A stretch of DNA of 64,000 nt, taken from positions 1 to 64,000 of the forward strand of contig NZ_BDCA01000017.1 of assembly GCF_001613265.1 (NCBI RefSeq), written 5' to 3'. A program made the translations under genes and the position numbers. The first letter of the stretch is position 1. Every line of letters begins with the position of its first letter. This document shows positions 33,123 to 42,883 of this stretch, piece by piece. The notes beneath the pieces are model-generated. The model saw nothing but the letters and a program-made list of their open reading frames with translations, was not told the DNA's origin and searched no databases. The stretch is from Nocardia vermiculata NBRC 100427 (lineage in GTDB: Bacteria; Actinomycetota; Actinomycetes; Mycobacteriales; Mycobacteriaceae).

Positions 33123-34316
33123 TCACTCACTCTCCTCGGACGCGGTGTCGAGTATCGCCGGGAGGTCGGCGAGGAAGGCCTGCGCCTGCTGTTCGGTGAG
33201 AATCAGCGGCGGGGCCAGCCGGATCACATTCGGCTTGGGTGGGTTGATCAGATATCCGGCGGCGCGGGCAGCGGCCTCGACCTGCGCCGAAACATCGCGG
33301 GTCAGCTGGATTCCGATGAGCAGTCCGGCGCCGCGTACGTGATCGATCAGCGGATGCCCCAGCTCCTCGATGCCGTCGATCAGTGTCTTGCCGACCGATT
33401 CGACATGGGCGAGCAGCCCCTGCTCGTCGATGGTCCGCAGCACCGCCAGCGCGGCAGCGGCACTGACCGGATTGCCACCGAAGGTGGTGCCGTGCACGCC
33501 GGGAGTGAGCAGATCCGCCGCCTGCCCCTGTGCCAGTACCGCACCGATCGGCAGTCCGCCGCCGAGGCCCTTGGCGAGGGTGATCACATCGGGCAGTACG
33601 CCCGCACTCTGATGGGCGAAAAACGCTCCGGTGCGGCCGATTCCGGTCTGCACCTCGTCGAGGATCAGCAGGGCGCCGTGCTCGGCGGTGATCGCGCGCG
33701 CCCGGGCCAGATAGTCCAGCGGCGGCACCACGACACCGCTCTCTCCCATGATGGGTTCGAGGAAGACCGCGGCGGTGTCGGCATCGACCACGGCGGCCAG
33801 CGCGTCGGCGTCGCCATAGGGCACGTGCACCACGCCGGGCGGCATCGGCTCGAACGGCGCCCGCTTCGACGGCTGCCCGGTCAGCGCCAACGCACCCATG
33901 GTGCGGCCGTGGAACGCCTCCTCACAGGCGACGATCTTGGTGCGGCCGGTGAGCCGCGCGATCTTGAACGCCGCCTCGTTGGCCTCGGTACCGGAGTTGC
34001 AGAAGAAGGCCTTGGCTGTACCGGTGCCGTCGCCGAAATGCGCGAGGAGTTTCTCGGCCAGCTCCACCACCGGCTCGCTGACATACAGATTCGAGACGTG
34101 GCCGAGCGTGCCGAGTTGCTGGGTGACGGCCTCCAGGATCGCCGGGTGCGCATGCCCCAGACTGTTGACCGCGATACCGCCGAGGAAATCGGTGTACCGG
34201 TTGCCGTCGGCGTCGTAGACGACCGCGCCCGCACCGCGCACCAGTGCCACCTTCGGCGTGCCGTAGTTGTTCATCAGCGCGGACGACCACCGCTGCTGCA
34301 GTTGTGTTGTGCTCAT
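33123..34316 (-). CDS. argD: Acetylornithine aminotransferase
   Basis: PLP-dependent class III aminotransferase that makes N-acetylornithine. The 397-residue protein has FLGGIAVNSLGHAHP, the PLP-phosphate GTEANE region, LILDEVQTGIGRTG and the Schiff-base Lys in TLAKGLGGGLPIG. It overlaps argB by ATGA at its start. Confidence 0.96.
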   Translation of the reverse strand: MSTTQLQQRWSSALMNNYGTPKVALVRGAGAVVYDADGNRYTDFLGGIAVNSLGHAHPAILEAVTQQLGTLGHVSNLYVSEPVVELAEKLLAHFGDGTGTAKAFFCNSGTEANEAAFKIARLTGRTKIVACEEAFHGRTMGALALTGQPSKRAPFEPMPPGVVHVPYGDADALAAVVDADTAAVFLEPIMGESGVVVPPLDYLARARAITAEHGALLILDEVQTGIGRTGAFFAHQSAGVLPDVITLAKGLGGGLPIGAVLAQGQAADLLTPGVHGTTFGGNPVSAAAALAVLRTIDEQGLLAHVESVGKTLIDGIEELGHPLIDHVRGAGLLIGIQLTRDVSAQVEAAARAAGYLINPPKPNVIRLAPPLILTEQQAQAFLADLPAILDTASEESE

Positions 34317-35248
34317 GAGGTTGTCGTTCCTACGGTCTCGGGTGGGGTCACCATCGTTCCGATACCTTCCCCGGTGAACAGTTCCAGCAGGACCGCGTGC
34401 GGTACCCGCCCGTCGATGACATGTGCGGTCGGCACCCCTGCCTGCACCGCACGCAGGCAGGCCTCCATCTTGGGCACCATGCCGGCGTCGAGGCCGGGCA
34501 GCAGCGCGGCCAGCGCGTCGGTGTCGATGCGACTGGTCAGCGAGGACCGGTCCGGCCAGTTCGTGTACAGGCCTTCGACATCGGTGAGGACGACGAGTTT
34601 CTCCGCACCGATCCCCTCGGCGAGCGCCGCGGCCGCGGTGTCGGCATTGATGTTGTGCACGACGCCGTCCGCGTCGGGGGCGATGGTCGACACCACCGGG
34701 ATGCGGCCGGCACCGATGAGATCCAGCACCGCCTCCGGGTTGACGTCGGTGACATCACCGACGAGGCCGATGTCGGTGGCCGCACCGTCGACGGTGACGG
34801 TGCGGCGGGTAGCGGTGAACAGTCCGGCGTCCTCGCCCGAGGTCCCGACCGCATACGGTCCGTGCGCGTTGATCAGGCCGACCAGTTCCCGGCCCACCTG
34901 ACCGAACAGCACCATCCGCACCACATCCATCACCTCGGGTGTGGTGACGCGGAAGCCGCCGCGGAATTCGCCCTCCAGGCCCAGCTTCTTCAGCATCGCA
35001 CTGATCTGCGGGCCGCCGCCGTGCACCACGACCGGGTGGACCCCGACGGTACGCAGGAAGGCCATATCGGCGGCGAACGCGTGTTTCAGTCCGTCGTCGA
35101 TCATCGCGTTGCCGCCGTACTTGACGACGACGATCTTGTCTCGGAACTTCTGCAGCCACGGCAGCGCCCCGGCCAGCACGTGCGCCTTGTCCAATGCGGA
35201 CAGGTCGTCGGTGTGCACCGGATGCTCCGGTGTCGCTTCGGTACTCAT
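34313..35248 (-). CDS. argB: Acetylglutamate kinase
   Basis: Phosphorylates N-acetylglutamate; the usual arginine-feedback point. The 311-residue protein shows VVVKYGGNAM, VVVHGGGPQI, and the C-terminal KMEACLRAV and HVIDGRVPHAVLLELFT. The N-terminal extension (about residues 1-30) is typical of arginine-sensitive hexameric enzymes. ATG 35248 overlaps the argJ stop by ATGA. Confidence 0.96.
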   Translation of the reverse strand: MSTEATPEHPVHTDDLSALDKAHVLAGALPWLQKFRDKIVVVKYGGNAMIDDGLKHAFAADMAFLRTVGVHPVVVHGGGPQISAMLKKLGLEGEFRGGFRVTTPEVMDVVRMVLFGQVGRELVGLINAHGPYAVGTSGEDAGLFTATRRTVTVDGAATDIGLVGDVTDVNPEAVLDLIGAGRIPVVSTIAPDADGVVHNINADTAAAALAEGIGAEKLVVLTDVEGLYTNWPDRSSLTSRIDTDALAALLPGLDAGMVPKMEACLRAVQAGVPTAHVIDGRVPHAVLLELFTGEGIGTMVTPPETVGTTTS

Positions 35249-36462
35249 GAGCTGTAGGCCGAATTCTCTTCGACATAGCCGTGCGACAGATCGGTGGTGC
35301 GGATGGTCGCGGTGCCCTCGCCCAGGCCCAGTTCCACCAGGACCTCGATGTCGGTCCCGGACAGGTCGACGTCGCGGGCACCGGGAGCCCCGGTCCCGTT
35401 GACACACACCGGATATCCGTTGAACGACACCGTCACCCGATCCGGTTCCAGTTCGATCGGCGCGATCCCGATCGACGCCAGCACCCGGCCCCAGTTCGGG
35501 TCCGAGCCGAAGAACGCCGTCTTGACCAGTGAGTCGCGGGCGATCGTCCGGGCGCCGATGAGCGCCTCGTCCTCGCTGACCGCACCCGAGACCGTGATCT
35601 CGACCCGTTTGGTGACGCCTTCGGCGTCGGCCGTCAGCTGCGCGGCCAGATCGTCACAGACCGCCAGCACCGCGGCGTCCAGCTCCTGCTGGGACGGAGT
35701 GACCCCGCTGGCACCGTTGGCCAGCAGCAGCACCGTGTCGTTGGTCGAGCAGGAACCGTCGATGTCGAGCCGGTCGAAGGTCCGGGCGGTGGCGGCGCGC
35801 AGCGCGGCGTCGAGCTGCTGCGGGCCGGCAACCGCATCGGTGGTGACGACCACCAGCATGGTCGCCAACGAGGGCGCCAGCATGCCCGCACCCTTGGCCA
35901 TCGCGCCGATGTTCCATTTTCCGGGATGATGGAACGCCGCCTGCTTGGCCACCGTGTCGGTGGTCATGATGGCGTGGGCCGCATCGGCACCGCCGGACAG
36001 TCCGCCCGCCATCTCGTGCACGATCTCGGTGACCCCGGGCAGCAGTTTGTCCATCGGCAGCCGATCACCGATCAGACCGGTGGAGCAGACCGCGATTTCC
36101 CCCGCACCGGTGTCGGTACCCCAGTTGCTCAATGCCTTCGCCAGTTCCTCGGCGGTGGCATGCGTGTCCTGGAACCCGCCCGGCCCGGTGCATGCGTTCG
36201 CGCCGCCGGAGTTCAGGATCACCGCGCGCAGCCGGCCGCCGGTCAGCACCTGCTGCGACCACAGCACCGGCGCCGCCTTGACCTTGTTACGGGTGAACAC
36301 CCCGGCCGCGGCGTATTCGGGCCCCTCGTTGAACACCAGTGCCAGATCCGGCTTTCCGCTGGCCTTGAGGCCCGCGGCGATACCCGCGGCCCGGTAGCCG
36401 AGCGGCGCGGTCACGCCCTGGTTGCGGACCAGTTTGCCGCCGGCGATATCGGTATCGGTCAC
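35245..36462 (-). CDS. argJ: Glutamate N-acetyltransferase / amino-acid acetyltransferase (ornithine acetyltransferase)
   Basis: Moves the acetyl group from acetylornithine to glutamate, recycling it. The 405-residue precursor has the self-cleavage site in KGAGMLAPSLATMLVVVTTDA, where the Thr after Ala becomes the N-terminal nucleophile of the beta chain (about residue 200). GTG start 36462 overlaps the argC stop by GTGA. Whether it also uses acetyl-CoA is not visible. Confidence 0.96.
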   Translation of the reverse strand: MTDTDIAGGKLVRNQGVTAPLGYRAAGIAAGLKASGKPDLALVFNEGPEYAAAGVFTRNKVKAAPVLWSQQVLTGGRLRAVILNSGGANACTGPGGFQDTHATAEELAKALSNWGTDTGAGEIAVCSTGLIGDRLPMDKLLPGVTEIVHEMAGGLSGGADAAHAIMTTDTVAKQAAFHHPGKWNIGAMAKGAGMLAPSLATMLVVVTTDAVAGPQQLDAALRAATARTFDRLDIDGSCSTNDTVLLLANGASGVTPSQQELDAAVLAVCDDLAAQLTADAEGVTKRVEITVSGAVSEDEALIGARTIARDSLVKTAFFGSDPNWGRVLASIGIAPIELEPDRVTVSFNGYPVCVNGTGAPGARDVDLSGTDIEVLVELGLGEGTATIRTTDLSHGYVEENSAYSS

Positions 36463-37556
36463 GGTGCCACTCCTACGGTGGAAAGTCCTGCGGTCTCGTC
36501 GAGACCGAGAGCGAGGTTCATCGATTGCACCGCGGCGCCCGCAGTGCCCTTGGTCAGATTGTCGACGGCGCCGATCACCACCAGGGTCCGCGCGGCGGTA
36601 TCCACCGCCACCTGCAGGGTGATGGCATTGGAACCGATCACCGAACCCGTTTGCGGCAGCGCGCCTTCGGGCAGCAGATGAATAAACGGCTCCTCGGCAT
36701 ACGCCTTGTCGTACACCGCCCGCGCGGCGGCGAGGTCGGCCAACGCACCGGCCGCATCCGGACGCAGCCGGGCGGTGCAGGTGGCCAGGATGCCGCGCGG
36801 CATCGGTGCCAGCACCGGGGTGAACGAGACTGTGACAGCGCCGATATCGGCGCCGGTGGCGGCCGCGGCCGCGTTCAGGTTCTGCGCGATCTCCGGAGTG
36901 TGCCGATGCGCGCCGGCGATGTTGTAGGCGCGTACCGAGCCCATCACCTCCGAACCCAGCAGTCCCACATCGAGTTTGCGGCCCGCACCGGAGGTTCCGG
37001 TCACCGCGACCACGGTCACCTCCGGCTCGACGATGCCCGCGCCGATCGCGGGCGCCAGGGCCAGACTCGACACCGTGGGATAGCAGCCCGGCACCGCGAT
37101 CCGGGTGGCACCCCGCAGCCGGGCACGGGCACCGGGCAGCTCCGGCAGGCCGTAGGGCCAGCTGCCGGCATGTGGGGACTGGTAGTAGTCCTGCCAGGCC
37201 TGGGCGTCGGTCAGCCGGAAGTCGGCACCGCAGTCGATGATCACCGTGGACTCCGGCAACTGCTGCGCCAGCGCTGCGGACTGCCCGTGTGGCAGCCCGA
37301 GAAACACCACGTCGTGGCCGGACAGCACCTGGGCGGTGGTCTCCTCCAGCACCCGATCGGCCAGCGGCAACAGATGCGGCTGCAGCTGCCCCAGCGTCTG
37401 CCCGGCATTGGACCCCGCGGTCAGCGCCCCGATCTCGAGGCGCCCGGCTCGGTACTCCGGGTGCCCCAACAGCACGCGCAGGACCTCCCCGCCCGCGTAT
37501 CCGCTAGCACCAGCAACCGCGACCCGCAGCACGGGCCCACTCGAGGTATCCGCCAT
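36459..37556 (-). CDS. argC: N-acetyl-gamma-glutamyl-phosphate reductase
   Basis: NADPH-dependent reduction of acetylglutamyl phosphate. The 365-residue protein has the Rossmann motif GASGYAGGEVLR, the catalytic Cys in VPGCYPT and the substrate loop AHRHTPEI. It is the first gene of argCJBDFR, whose six genes overlap by 4 bp or lie within a few bases. The ATG at 37556 lies 6 bp past a CATAAT -10, so the mRNA is probably leaderless. An in-frame ATG further upstream lies inside the ArgR box and is rejected. Confidence 0.96.
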   Translation of the reverse strand: MADTSSGPVLRVAVAGASGYAGGEVLRVLLGHPEYRAGRLEIGALTAGSNAGQTLGQLQPHLLPLADRVLEETTAQVLSGHDVVFLGLPHGQSAALAQQLPESTVIIDCGADFRLTDAQAWQDYYQSPHAGSWPYGLPELPGARARLRGATRIAVPGCYPTVSSLALAPAIGAGIVEPEVTVVAVTGTSGAGRKLDVGLLGSEVMGSVRAYNIAGAHRHTPEIAQNLNAAAAATGADIGAVTVSFTPVLAPMPRGILATCTARLRPDAAGALADLAAARAVYDKAYAEEPFIHLLPEGALPQTGSVIGSNAITLQVAVDTAARTLVVIGAVDNLTKGTAGAAVQSMNLALGLDETAGLSTVGVAP

Positions 37557-37592
37557 GTGATGATTATGCATGACTCTGCAATCTCATGCACC
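37557..37592 (-). promoter_or_regulatory. ArgR box and leaderless promoter of argCJBDFR
   Basis: Plus-strand ATGATTATGCATGA (37560-37573), three bases, TGCAATC (37577-37583), then TCATGCA (37584-37590). The same 24-bp core lies before argG. On the minus strand CATAAT (37568-37563) is a -10 whose start point would be the A of the argC ATG at 37556. ArgR bound here would cover the promoter. The rest of the argC-fadD gap (37593-37803) shows no gene. Confidence 0.78.
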
Positions 37593-37803
37593 AGTGGGTG
37601 GTGCACACCGGATCAGAACCCTCGGTCCCCCCGTAGGCGGCAACCGGCACCGGTTTTGGGAGATATCACCGAATCACCGTTCACTTTCGGCTAGGGTCGC
37701 ACTCGCCGGGCACTGCCCCGGCGGCCGGCGGATGTATCGAGGCCGCGGGCCCGGTTCGGCTCGGCGGTTGCGGATCGCCACGTTCTCGGTGTGGAGGAGC
37801 AGT

Positions 37804-39336
37804 ATGTATCCCGGTGCACATGTCGATGAATTCCCTGATAAACCGGCTGTCGTACTGGCCGGGAGCGGGAAGACGCTGACCTATCGGGAGCTGGAGGACA
37901 ACTCGGTACGCCTGGCGCGACATCTGCACGCTGCCGGGTTGCGGGCCGGGGACCATGTAGCGCTGCTGTCCGGCAACGAGCTGGAGGTCTACGAGGTCTA
38001 TTGGGCAGCGTTGCGATCCGGCCTTTACATCACGGCGGTGAACCGGCATCTGTCGGCGCCGGAGATCAGCTATATCGTCAACGATTGCGGGGCCCGGGCA
38101 CTGATCGTCGCGGCGGAGCTGTCGCAGGTCGCCGGCGAGGTGCGCGAGTTGAGCCCCGAGGCCGGGATCCGATTGGCCTTCGGCGGCGAGGTCGCGGGGT
38201 ACGGATCCTACGAGCAGGCGCTGGCGGCCTCGTCGCCCGAGCCGCTACCGGATCAGCCGCGCGGGGCCGACATGCTGTATTCCTCGGGCACCACCGGCCG
38301 GCCGAAGGGCATCAAACATCCGCTGCCGGATCGGCAGGTCGGCGATCCGCCGGGCGATACCTACACCGCCGTGTTCGGGCCACTCTACGGATTCGGCCCC
38401 GACACCGTGTATCTCTCGCCGGCGCCGCTCTATCACGCCGCCCCGCTGCGGTTCGGCGGTGTGGTGCACGCCCTGGGCGGCACCGTGGTGGTGCTGGAAC
38501 GGTTCGAGGCCGAGGCGGCCCTGGCCGCGATCGAACGCTATCGCGCCACCCACAGCCAGTGGGTTCCGACGATGTTCGTGCGCATGCTGAAACTGGACGA
38601 GAGTGTGCGAGCCCGCTACGACGTCTCGAGTATGAAGGTCGCCGTCCACGCGGCCGCGCCGTGCCCGATCGACGTGAAGCAGGCCATGATCGACTGGTGG
38701 GGACCGGTACTGCACGAGTACTACGCCTCCACCGAGGGCAACGGCGCCACCTTCATCGACAGTGCGCAGTGGCTGCGCAAACCCGGTTCGGTCGGCCCGG
38801 CGGGGCTCGGTACGGTGCGCATCTGCGACGACGAGGGACACGAACTGCCCGCCGGCGAGATCGGCACCCTCTATTTCGAACGCGAGGACATGCCGTTCGC
38901 CTATCACAATGATCCGGAGAAGACCGCCGGCGCGATACATCCCGATCACCCGGCGTGGACCACCACCGGCGATATCGGATACATCGATGCCGACGGATTC
39001 CTGTTCCTCACCGACCGCAAGGCGTTCATGATCATCTCCGGCGGGGTGAACATCTACCCGCAGGAGATCGAGGACGCCCTGGCGCTGCATCCGGACGTTT
39101 TCGATGTGGCGGTGATCGGCGTCCCCGACGAGGAGATGGGTGAGTCGGTCAAGGCGGTGGTGCAGCCGGCACCCGGGACGGTACCCGGTCCCGAACTGGC
39201 CGCCCGGTTGCGCGAATTCCTGCGGGAACGCATCGCCCACTACAAGGTGCCCCGCAGTGTGGACTTCGTCGACGAGCTCCCGCGGACCCCCACCGGTAAA
39301 CTGGTCAAAGGTAAACTGCGCGAACGTTATTCGTAA
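37804..39336 (+). CDS. Acyl-CoA synthetase (AMP-forming, FadD-type)
   Basis: A 510-residue ligase that activates a carboxylic acid with ATP and CoA. Key motifs are intact: P-loop YSSGTTGRPKG (about residue 159), EYYASTEGNG, TTGDIGYIDADGFLFLTDRK and the catalytic Lys in PRTPTGKLVKG near the end. It is most like mycobacterial FadD4-type ligases; the acyl substrate is unknown. ATG 37804 has a strong GAGGAG site at 5 bp. It is divergent from argC and convergent with the pyruvate oxidase gene, with only 4 bp between. Confidence 0.92.
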   Translation: MYPGAHVDEFPDKPAVVLAGSGKTLTYRELEDNSVRLARHLHAAGLRAGDHVALLSGNELEVYEVYWAALRSGLYITAVNRHLSAPEISYIVNDCGARALIVAAELSQVAGEVRELSPEAGIRLAFGGEVAGYGSYEQALAASSPEPLPDQPRGADMLYSSGTTGRPKGIKHPLPDRQVGDPPGDTYTAVFGPLYGFGPDTVYLSPAPLYHAAPLRFGGVVHALGGTVVVLERFEAEAALAAIERYRATHSQWVPTMFVRMLKLDESVRARYDVSSMKVAVHAAAPCPIDVKQAMIDWWGPVLHEYYASTEGNGATFIDSAQWLRKPGSVGPAGLGTVRICDDEGHELPAGEIGTLYFEREDMPFAYHNDPEKTAGAIHPDHPAWTTTGDIGYIDADGFLFLTDRKAFMIISGGVNIYPQEIEDALALHPDVFDVAVIGVPDEEMGESVKAVVQPAPGTVPGPELAARLREFLRERIAHYKVPRSVDFVDELPRTPTGKLVKGKLRERYS

Positions 39337-39340
39337 CCGA

Positions 39341-41077
39341 TCACCGGGGCACGTTGCGCAGATTCGAGCGCGCCATATCGATCATGCGGCCCACTCCGCC
39401 GGTGAGCACGATCTTGGAGGCGGCGAGCGCGAACCCGCGGACCTGAGCGGCGGTGATGTGGGGTGGCAGCGACAGCGCGTCGGGATCGGTGACGAGGTCG
39501 ACCAGCGCCGGCCCGGGATGGGCCAGTGCCTCGGTGAGCGCACCCCGGATCGCCGCCGGTTCGGTCACGCGCACGCCGTGGATACCCGCTGCCCGCGCCA
39601 CCGCCGCGAAATCCACCGGCGCATGGTCGGTCTCGAAATTGGGCAGGCCGTCCACCAGCATCTCCAGCCGCACCATGCCGAGCGAGGAATTGTTGAACAC
39701 GATGATCTTCACCGGCAGCCGGTGCAGTGCGACGGTGAGCAATTCCCCGAGCAGCATGCCGAGCCCGCCGTCACCGGACATCGAGATCACCTGCCGGTCC
39801 GGGTAGGCGAACTGCGCACCGATCGCGTGTGGCAGCGCATTGGCCATCGTCCCGTGCAGGAACGACCCGATCACCCGGCGGCGGCCGTTCGGGGTCAGGT
39901 AACGCGCGGCCCACACATTGCACATGCCGGTGTCCACGGTGAAGATCGCGTCGTCGGCGGCGAGTTCGTCGAGTATGTCGGCGGCGTACTCCGGGTGTAT
40001 CGGGGTGTGGTCGGCGACATTGCGGGTATAGGCGTCGACGACCTGCTCCAGTAGCCGGCAGTGCTCGGCGAGCATCCGGTCCAGGAATTCCCGGTCGGAC
40101 TTGGCATGCAGCAGCGGCAGCACCGCCCGCAGCGTCTCGCGCACGTCGCCGTGTACCGCGAGCTGCAGTGGCGTCCGGCGGCCCAGGCGCGCCGCGTCGT
40201 GATCGACCTGGACGGTGTTGGTACCGGGCAGGAACTCGTCGTAGGGGAAGTCGGTGCCCAGCAGCAACACGAGGTCGGCCTCGTGCATCGCCTGATAACA
40301 CGCGCCGTAACCGAGCAGCCCGCTCATGCCCACGTCGTAGGGATTGTCGAACTGGATCCATTCCTTCCCGCGCAGGCTGTGTCCGATCGGCGCGTGCAGC
40401 AACTCGGCGAGCTGCACCACCTCCCGGTGGGCATCGCGCACTCCCGCGCCACAGAACAGCGTGACCGAATGCGCGGCATTGAGCGCATCGGCGAGCGCCC
40501 GGATCCGATCCTCGGCGGGCATCACCCGGCCGAGCTCGGACACGAAACTCGACTCGCCCGTCGGGCGCGGGGCCTCGAGCTGCGCGACATCGCCGGGCAG
40601 CACGATCACCGAGACTTCGCCGCGGGCCAGCGCGTGCTGGATCGCGATCCGCAGCATGCGCGGCATCTGCTCGGGCCGGCTGATCATCTCGCAGTAGCCA
40701 CTGCATTCGACGAACAGGCGCTCGGGATGGGTTTCCTGGAAGAACTGGGTGCCGATCTGATCGGAGGGGATGTGGGAGGCCAGCGCCAGCACCGGCGCAC
40801 CGGTCCGATTCGCGTCATAAAGGCCCTGGATCAGGTGCGTATTACCGGGACCGCAGCTCCCGGCGCAGACGGCCAGGCGCCCGGTCAGCTGCGCCTGTGC
40901 CGCGGCCGCGAATGCCGCGGCCTCTTCGTTGCGTACGTGCACCCATTCGATCTGCGGATGCCGGCGCACCGCGTCGACGATCGGGTTGAGGCTGTCGCCT
41001 ACCACCCCGTATATCCGCTGTACCCCGGCCTGAACGAGTACCGCTACGAACTGGTCGGACACATTCGTCTTCGCCAT
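39341..41077 (-). CDS. poxB: Pyruvate:quinone oxidoreductase (PoxB type)
   Basis: TPP- and FAD-dependent enzyme that oxidises pyruvate to acetate and CO2 and passes electrons to menaquinone. The 578-residue protein has the catalytic Glu region VRNEEAAAFAAAA (about residue 51), a central FAD-type domain, and the TPP motif GDGGLGMLLGELLT with NNSSLGM. The usual HEE is NEE here. The C-terminal tail could serve as lipid anchor. ATG 41077 has a GGAGGAG site. Downstream of the permease gene on the same strand. Confidence 0.9.
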   Translation of the reverse strand: MAKTNVSDQFVAVLVQAGVQRIYGVVGDSLNPIVDAVRRHPQIEWVHVRNEEAAAFAAAAQAQLTGRLAVCAGSCGPGNTHLIQGLYDANRTGAPVLALASHIPSDQIGTQFFQETHPERLFVECSGYCEMISRPEQMPRMLRIAIQHALARGEVSVIVLPGDVAQLEAPRPTGESSFVSELGRVMPAEDRIRALADALNAAHSVTLFCGAGVRDAHREVVQLAELLHAPIGHSLRGKEWIQFDNPYDVGMSGLLGYGACYQAMHEADLVLLLGTDFPYDEFLPGTNTVQVDHDAARLGRRTPLQLAVHGDVRETLRAVLPLLHAKSDREFLDRMLAEHCRLLEQVVDAYTRNVADHTPIHPEYAADILDELAADDAIFTVDTGMCNVWAARYLTPNGRRRVIGSFLHGTMANALPHAIGAQFAYPDRQVISMSGDGGLGMLLGELLTVALHRLPVKIIVFNNSSLGMVRLEMLVDGLPNFETDHAPVDFAAVARAAGIHGVRVTEPAAIRGALTEALAHPGPALVDLVTDPDALSLPPHITAAQVRGFALAASKIVLTGGVGRMIDMARSNLRNVPR

Positions 41078-41126
41078 GCGCTCTCCTCCATCGCCGTGCA
41101 GAGCGCCGGTATCGCACCGTCGCCCC

Positions 41127-41140
41127 GAGCCGAAGGGCTC
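41127..41140 (-). terminator. Hairpin after the amino-acid permease gene
   Basis: Arms GAGCC (41127-41131) and GGCTC (41136-41140) with a 4-nt loop lie 36 bp past the permease stop and 49 bp before poxB. The stem is short and there is no T-run, so this is tentative. Confidence 0.35.
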
Positions 41141-41176
41141 ACTCCCGGATGAACAGATTCGCGATCGAGGAGGATA

Positions 41177-42706
41177 TTACCGATCGTCGTCCACGATGAC
41201 TTCCGGTGCGGCGCGGCGCCCCGGCCACGGCCGCTCCGCGACGACCGGGAACTGCCCGGTATGCCCGTGCCGGATGGCGGCGATGCGCCGAACCTTCCGG
41301 CGCGCGAGGAACCAGCCGGCGACGAGCACCGGCCCCATCACGGTGACCGTGACCAGCGTCGCGTAGCGCTGCACCGGATCGGTGCCGCACGCCATGAGGA
41401 CGACGACGGCGACCAGGAACAGCAGGGTGACGACGGTGGTGTACGGGGCGCCCGGCATCCGGTAGGCGGGACGATGCGAGACGCCGTCGTACCAGCGGCG
41501 CCACAACCGCAGCTGGCACAGCAGCACCACCGCCCAGGAGGTGATGGTGCCCAGCGCCGAGACGTTCAGCACGATCTCGAAGGCCCGGCCCGGTATCACC
41601 GCCTCCAACCCGACGCCGAGCAGCGCGATCGCACCGGTCGCGAGGATGCCGACGTACGGGACACCCGCGCGGGACATGCGGGTCGCGACGGCCGGTGCGC
41701 TGCCGTTCACCGACATCGAACGCAGAATCCGCCCGGTGGAGTAGAGCCCGGCATTGAGACTCGAGAAAGCGGCGGTGAGCACGATGACGTTCATCACCGT
41801 TCCGGCGGCAGGCACCCCGATCCGGGAGAAAAAGGTGACGAACGGACTCTCACCGGAACGAAATACCGTGTAGGGCAACAATAGTCCGAGAAGAATCAGT
41901 GAACCCACATAGAACAACGCGATCCGGGCGATCACCGAGTTGATCGCCCGGGGCACGGTTCGCTCCGGATTCTCCGTTTCCCCGGCCGCGATACCTACCA
42001 ATTCCACGGCCGCATAGGCGAATACCGCCCCGGTTGTCACCATGACCAACGGCAACGCACCGGTGGGAAACAGCCCGCCGTGGTCCGCGATCACCGCTGC
42101 ACCGGTCTGCTCGCCGTGAATCGTGAAACGCCCCGCCAGGAATACGAGTCCGGTGATCAGAAATGCGCTCAACGCAACCACTTTCACCAAAGCGATCCAG
42201 AATTCCAGCTCACCGAACCAGCGCACCGAGATCAGATTCGTCCCGACCACCACGAGTAGCGCCGCGAGCGCGATCACCCACTGCGGGACCACGGCGAACG
42301 GTCCCCAGTACCGCACATAGGCCGCGATGGCGGTGATATCGACGATGCCGGTCATGCACCAATGGAAGAAATACATCCAGCCGACCACGAAAGCCAGCTT
42401 CTCGCCGTAGAACTCGCGCGCATAGGAGACGAACGAACCCGACGACGGCCGATAAGCAACCAATTCACCGAGTGCGCGCAGGACGAAGAAGACGAACACC
42501 GCACAGACCGCATAGACCAGGAAAAGACCCGGCCCGGCCGCAGCGAGGCGGACGCCCGCGCCGAGAAACAATCCGGTGCCGATGACGCCGCCGATCGCGA
42601 TCATCTGCAATTGGCGGTTCCGCAGCGATCGGCGATAGCCGGAATCCTCGATATGCAGTGCGCCGGCCAGCGCCGATAGTTCCACGGGTCGATGGTCTGC
42701 ACTCAT
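41177..42706 (-). CDS. Amino-acid permease (AAT/APC family)
   Basis: A 509-residue, 12-helix proton symporter. It has the APC consensus near the N-terminus (RNRQLQMIAIGGVIGTGLFLGAG), the helix-3 ALGELVAYRPSSGSFVSYA region, and FAYAAVELVGIAAGETENPER. It most resembles the AnsP/AroP/CycA/GabP group, so likely substrates are neutral or aromatic amino acids, asparagine or GABA; it cannot be narrowed further. A charged C-terminal tail ends IVDDDR. Confidence 0.92.
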   Translation of the reverse strand: MSADHRPVELSALAGALHIEDSGYRRSLRNRQLQMIAIGGVIGTGLFLGAGVRLAAAGPGLFLVYAVCAVFVFFVLRALGELVAYRPSSGSFVSYAREFYGEKLAFVVGWMYFFHWCMTGIVDITAIAAYVRYWGPFAVVPQWVIALAALLVVVGTNLISVRWFGELEFWIALVKVVALSAFLITGLVFLAGRFTIHGEQTGAAVIADHGGLFPTGALPLVMVTTGAVFAYAAVELVGIAAGETENPERTVPRAINSVIARIALFYVGSLILLGLLLPYTVFRSGESPFVTFFSRIGVPAAGTVMNVIVLTAAFSSLNAGLYSTGRILRSMSVNGSAPAVATRMSRAGVPYVGILATGAIALLGVGLEAVIPGRAFEIVLNVSALGTITSWAVVLLCQLRLWRRWYDGVSHRPAYRMPGAPYTTVVTLLFLVAVVVLMACGTDPVQRYATLVTVTVMGPVLVAGWFLARRKVRRIAAIRHGHTGQFPVVAERPWPGRRAAPEVIVDDDR

Positions 42707-42883
42707 GGCGAACTTTCGGATGGGGTGGGTCGAACTCCACAGAACGTACCGCTATGTAACGGCTCATTCAATGGAGGGATATGGCCATACGGAGCGGTCT
42801 GCTCTCACATTGCCTGTGCCACACCGAACCTCCGTGGCCGCACCGCATGTACGCGATCGGAGATTGCTGTCACACTGTGGCTC

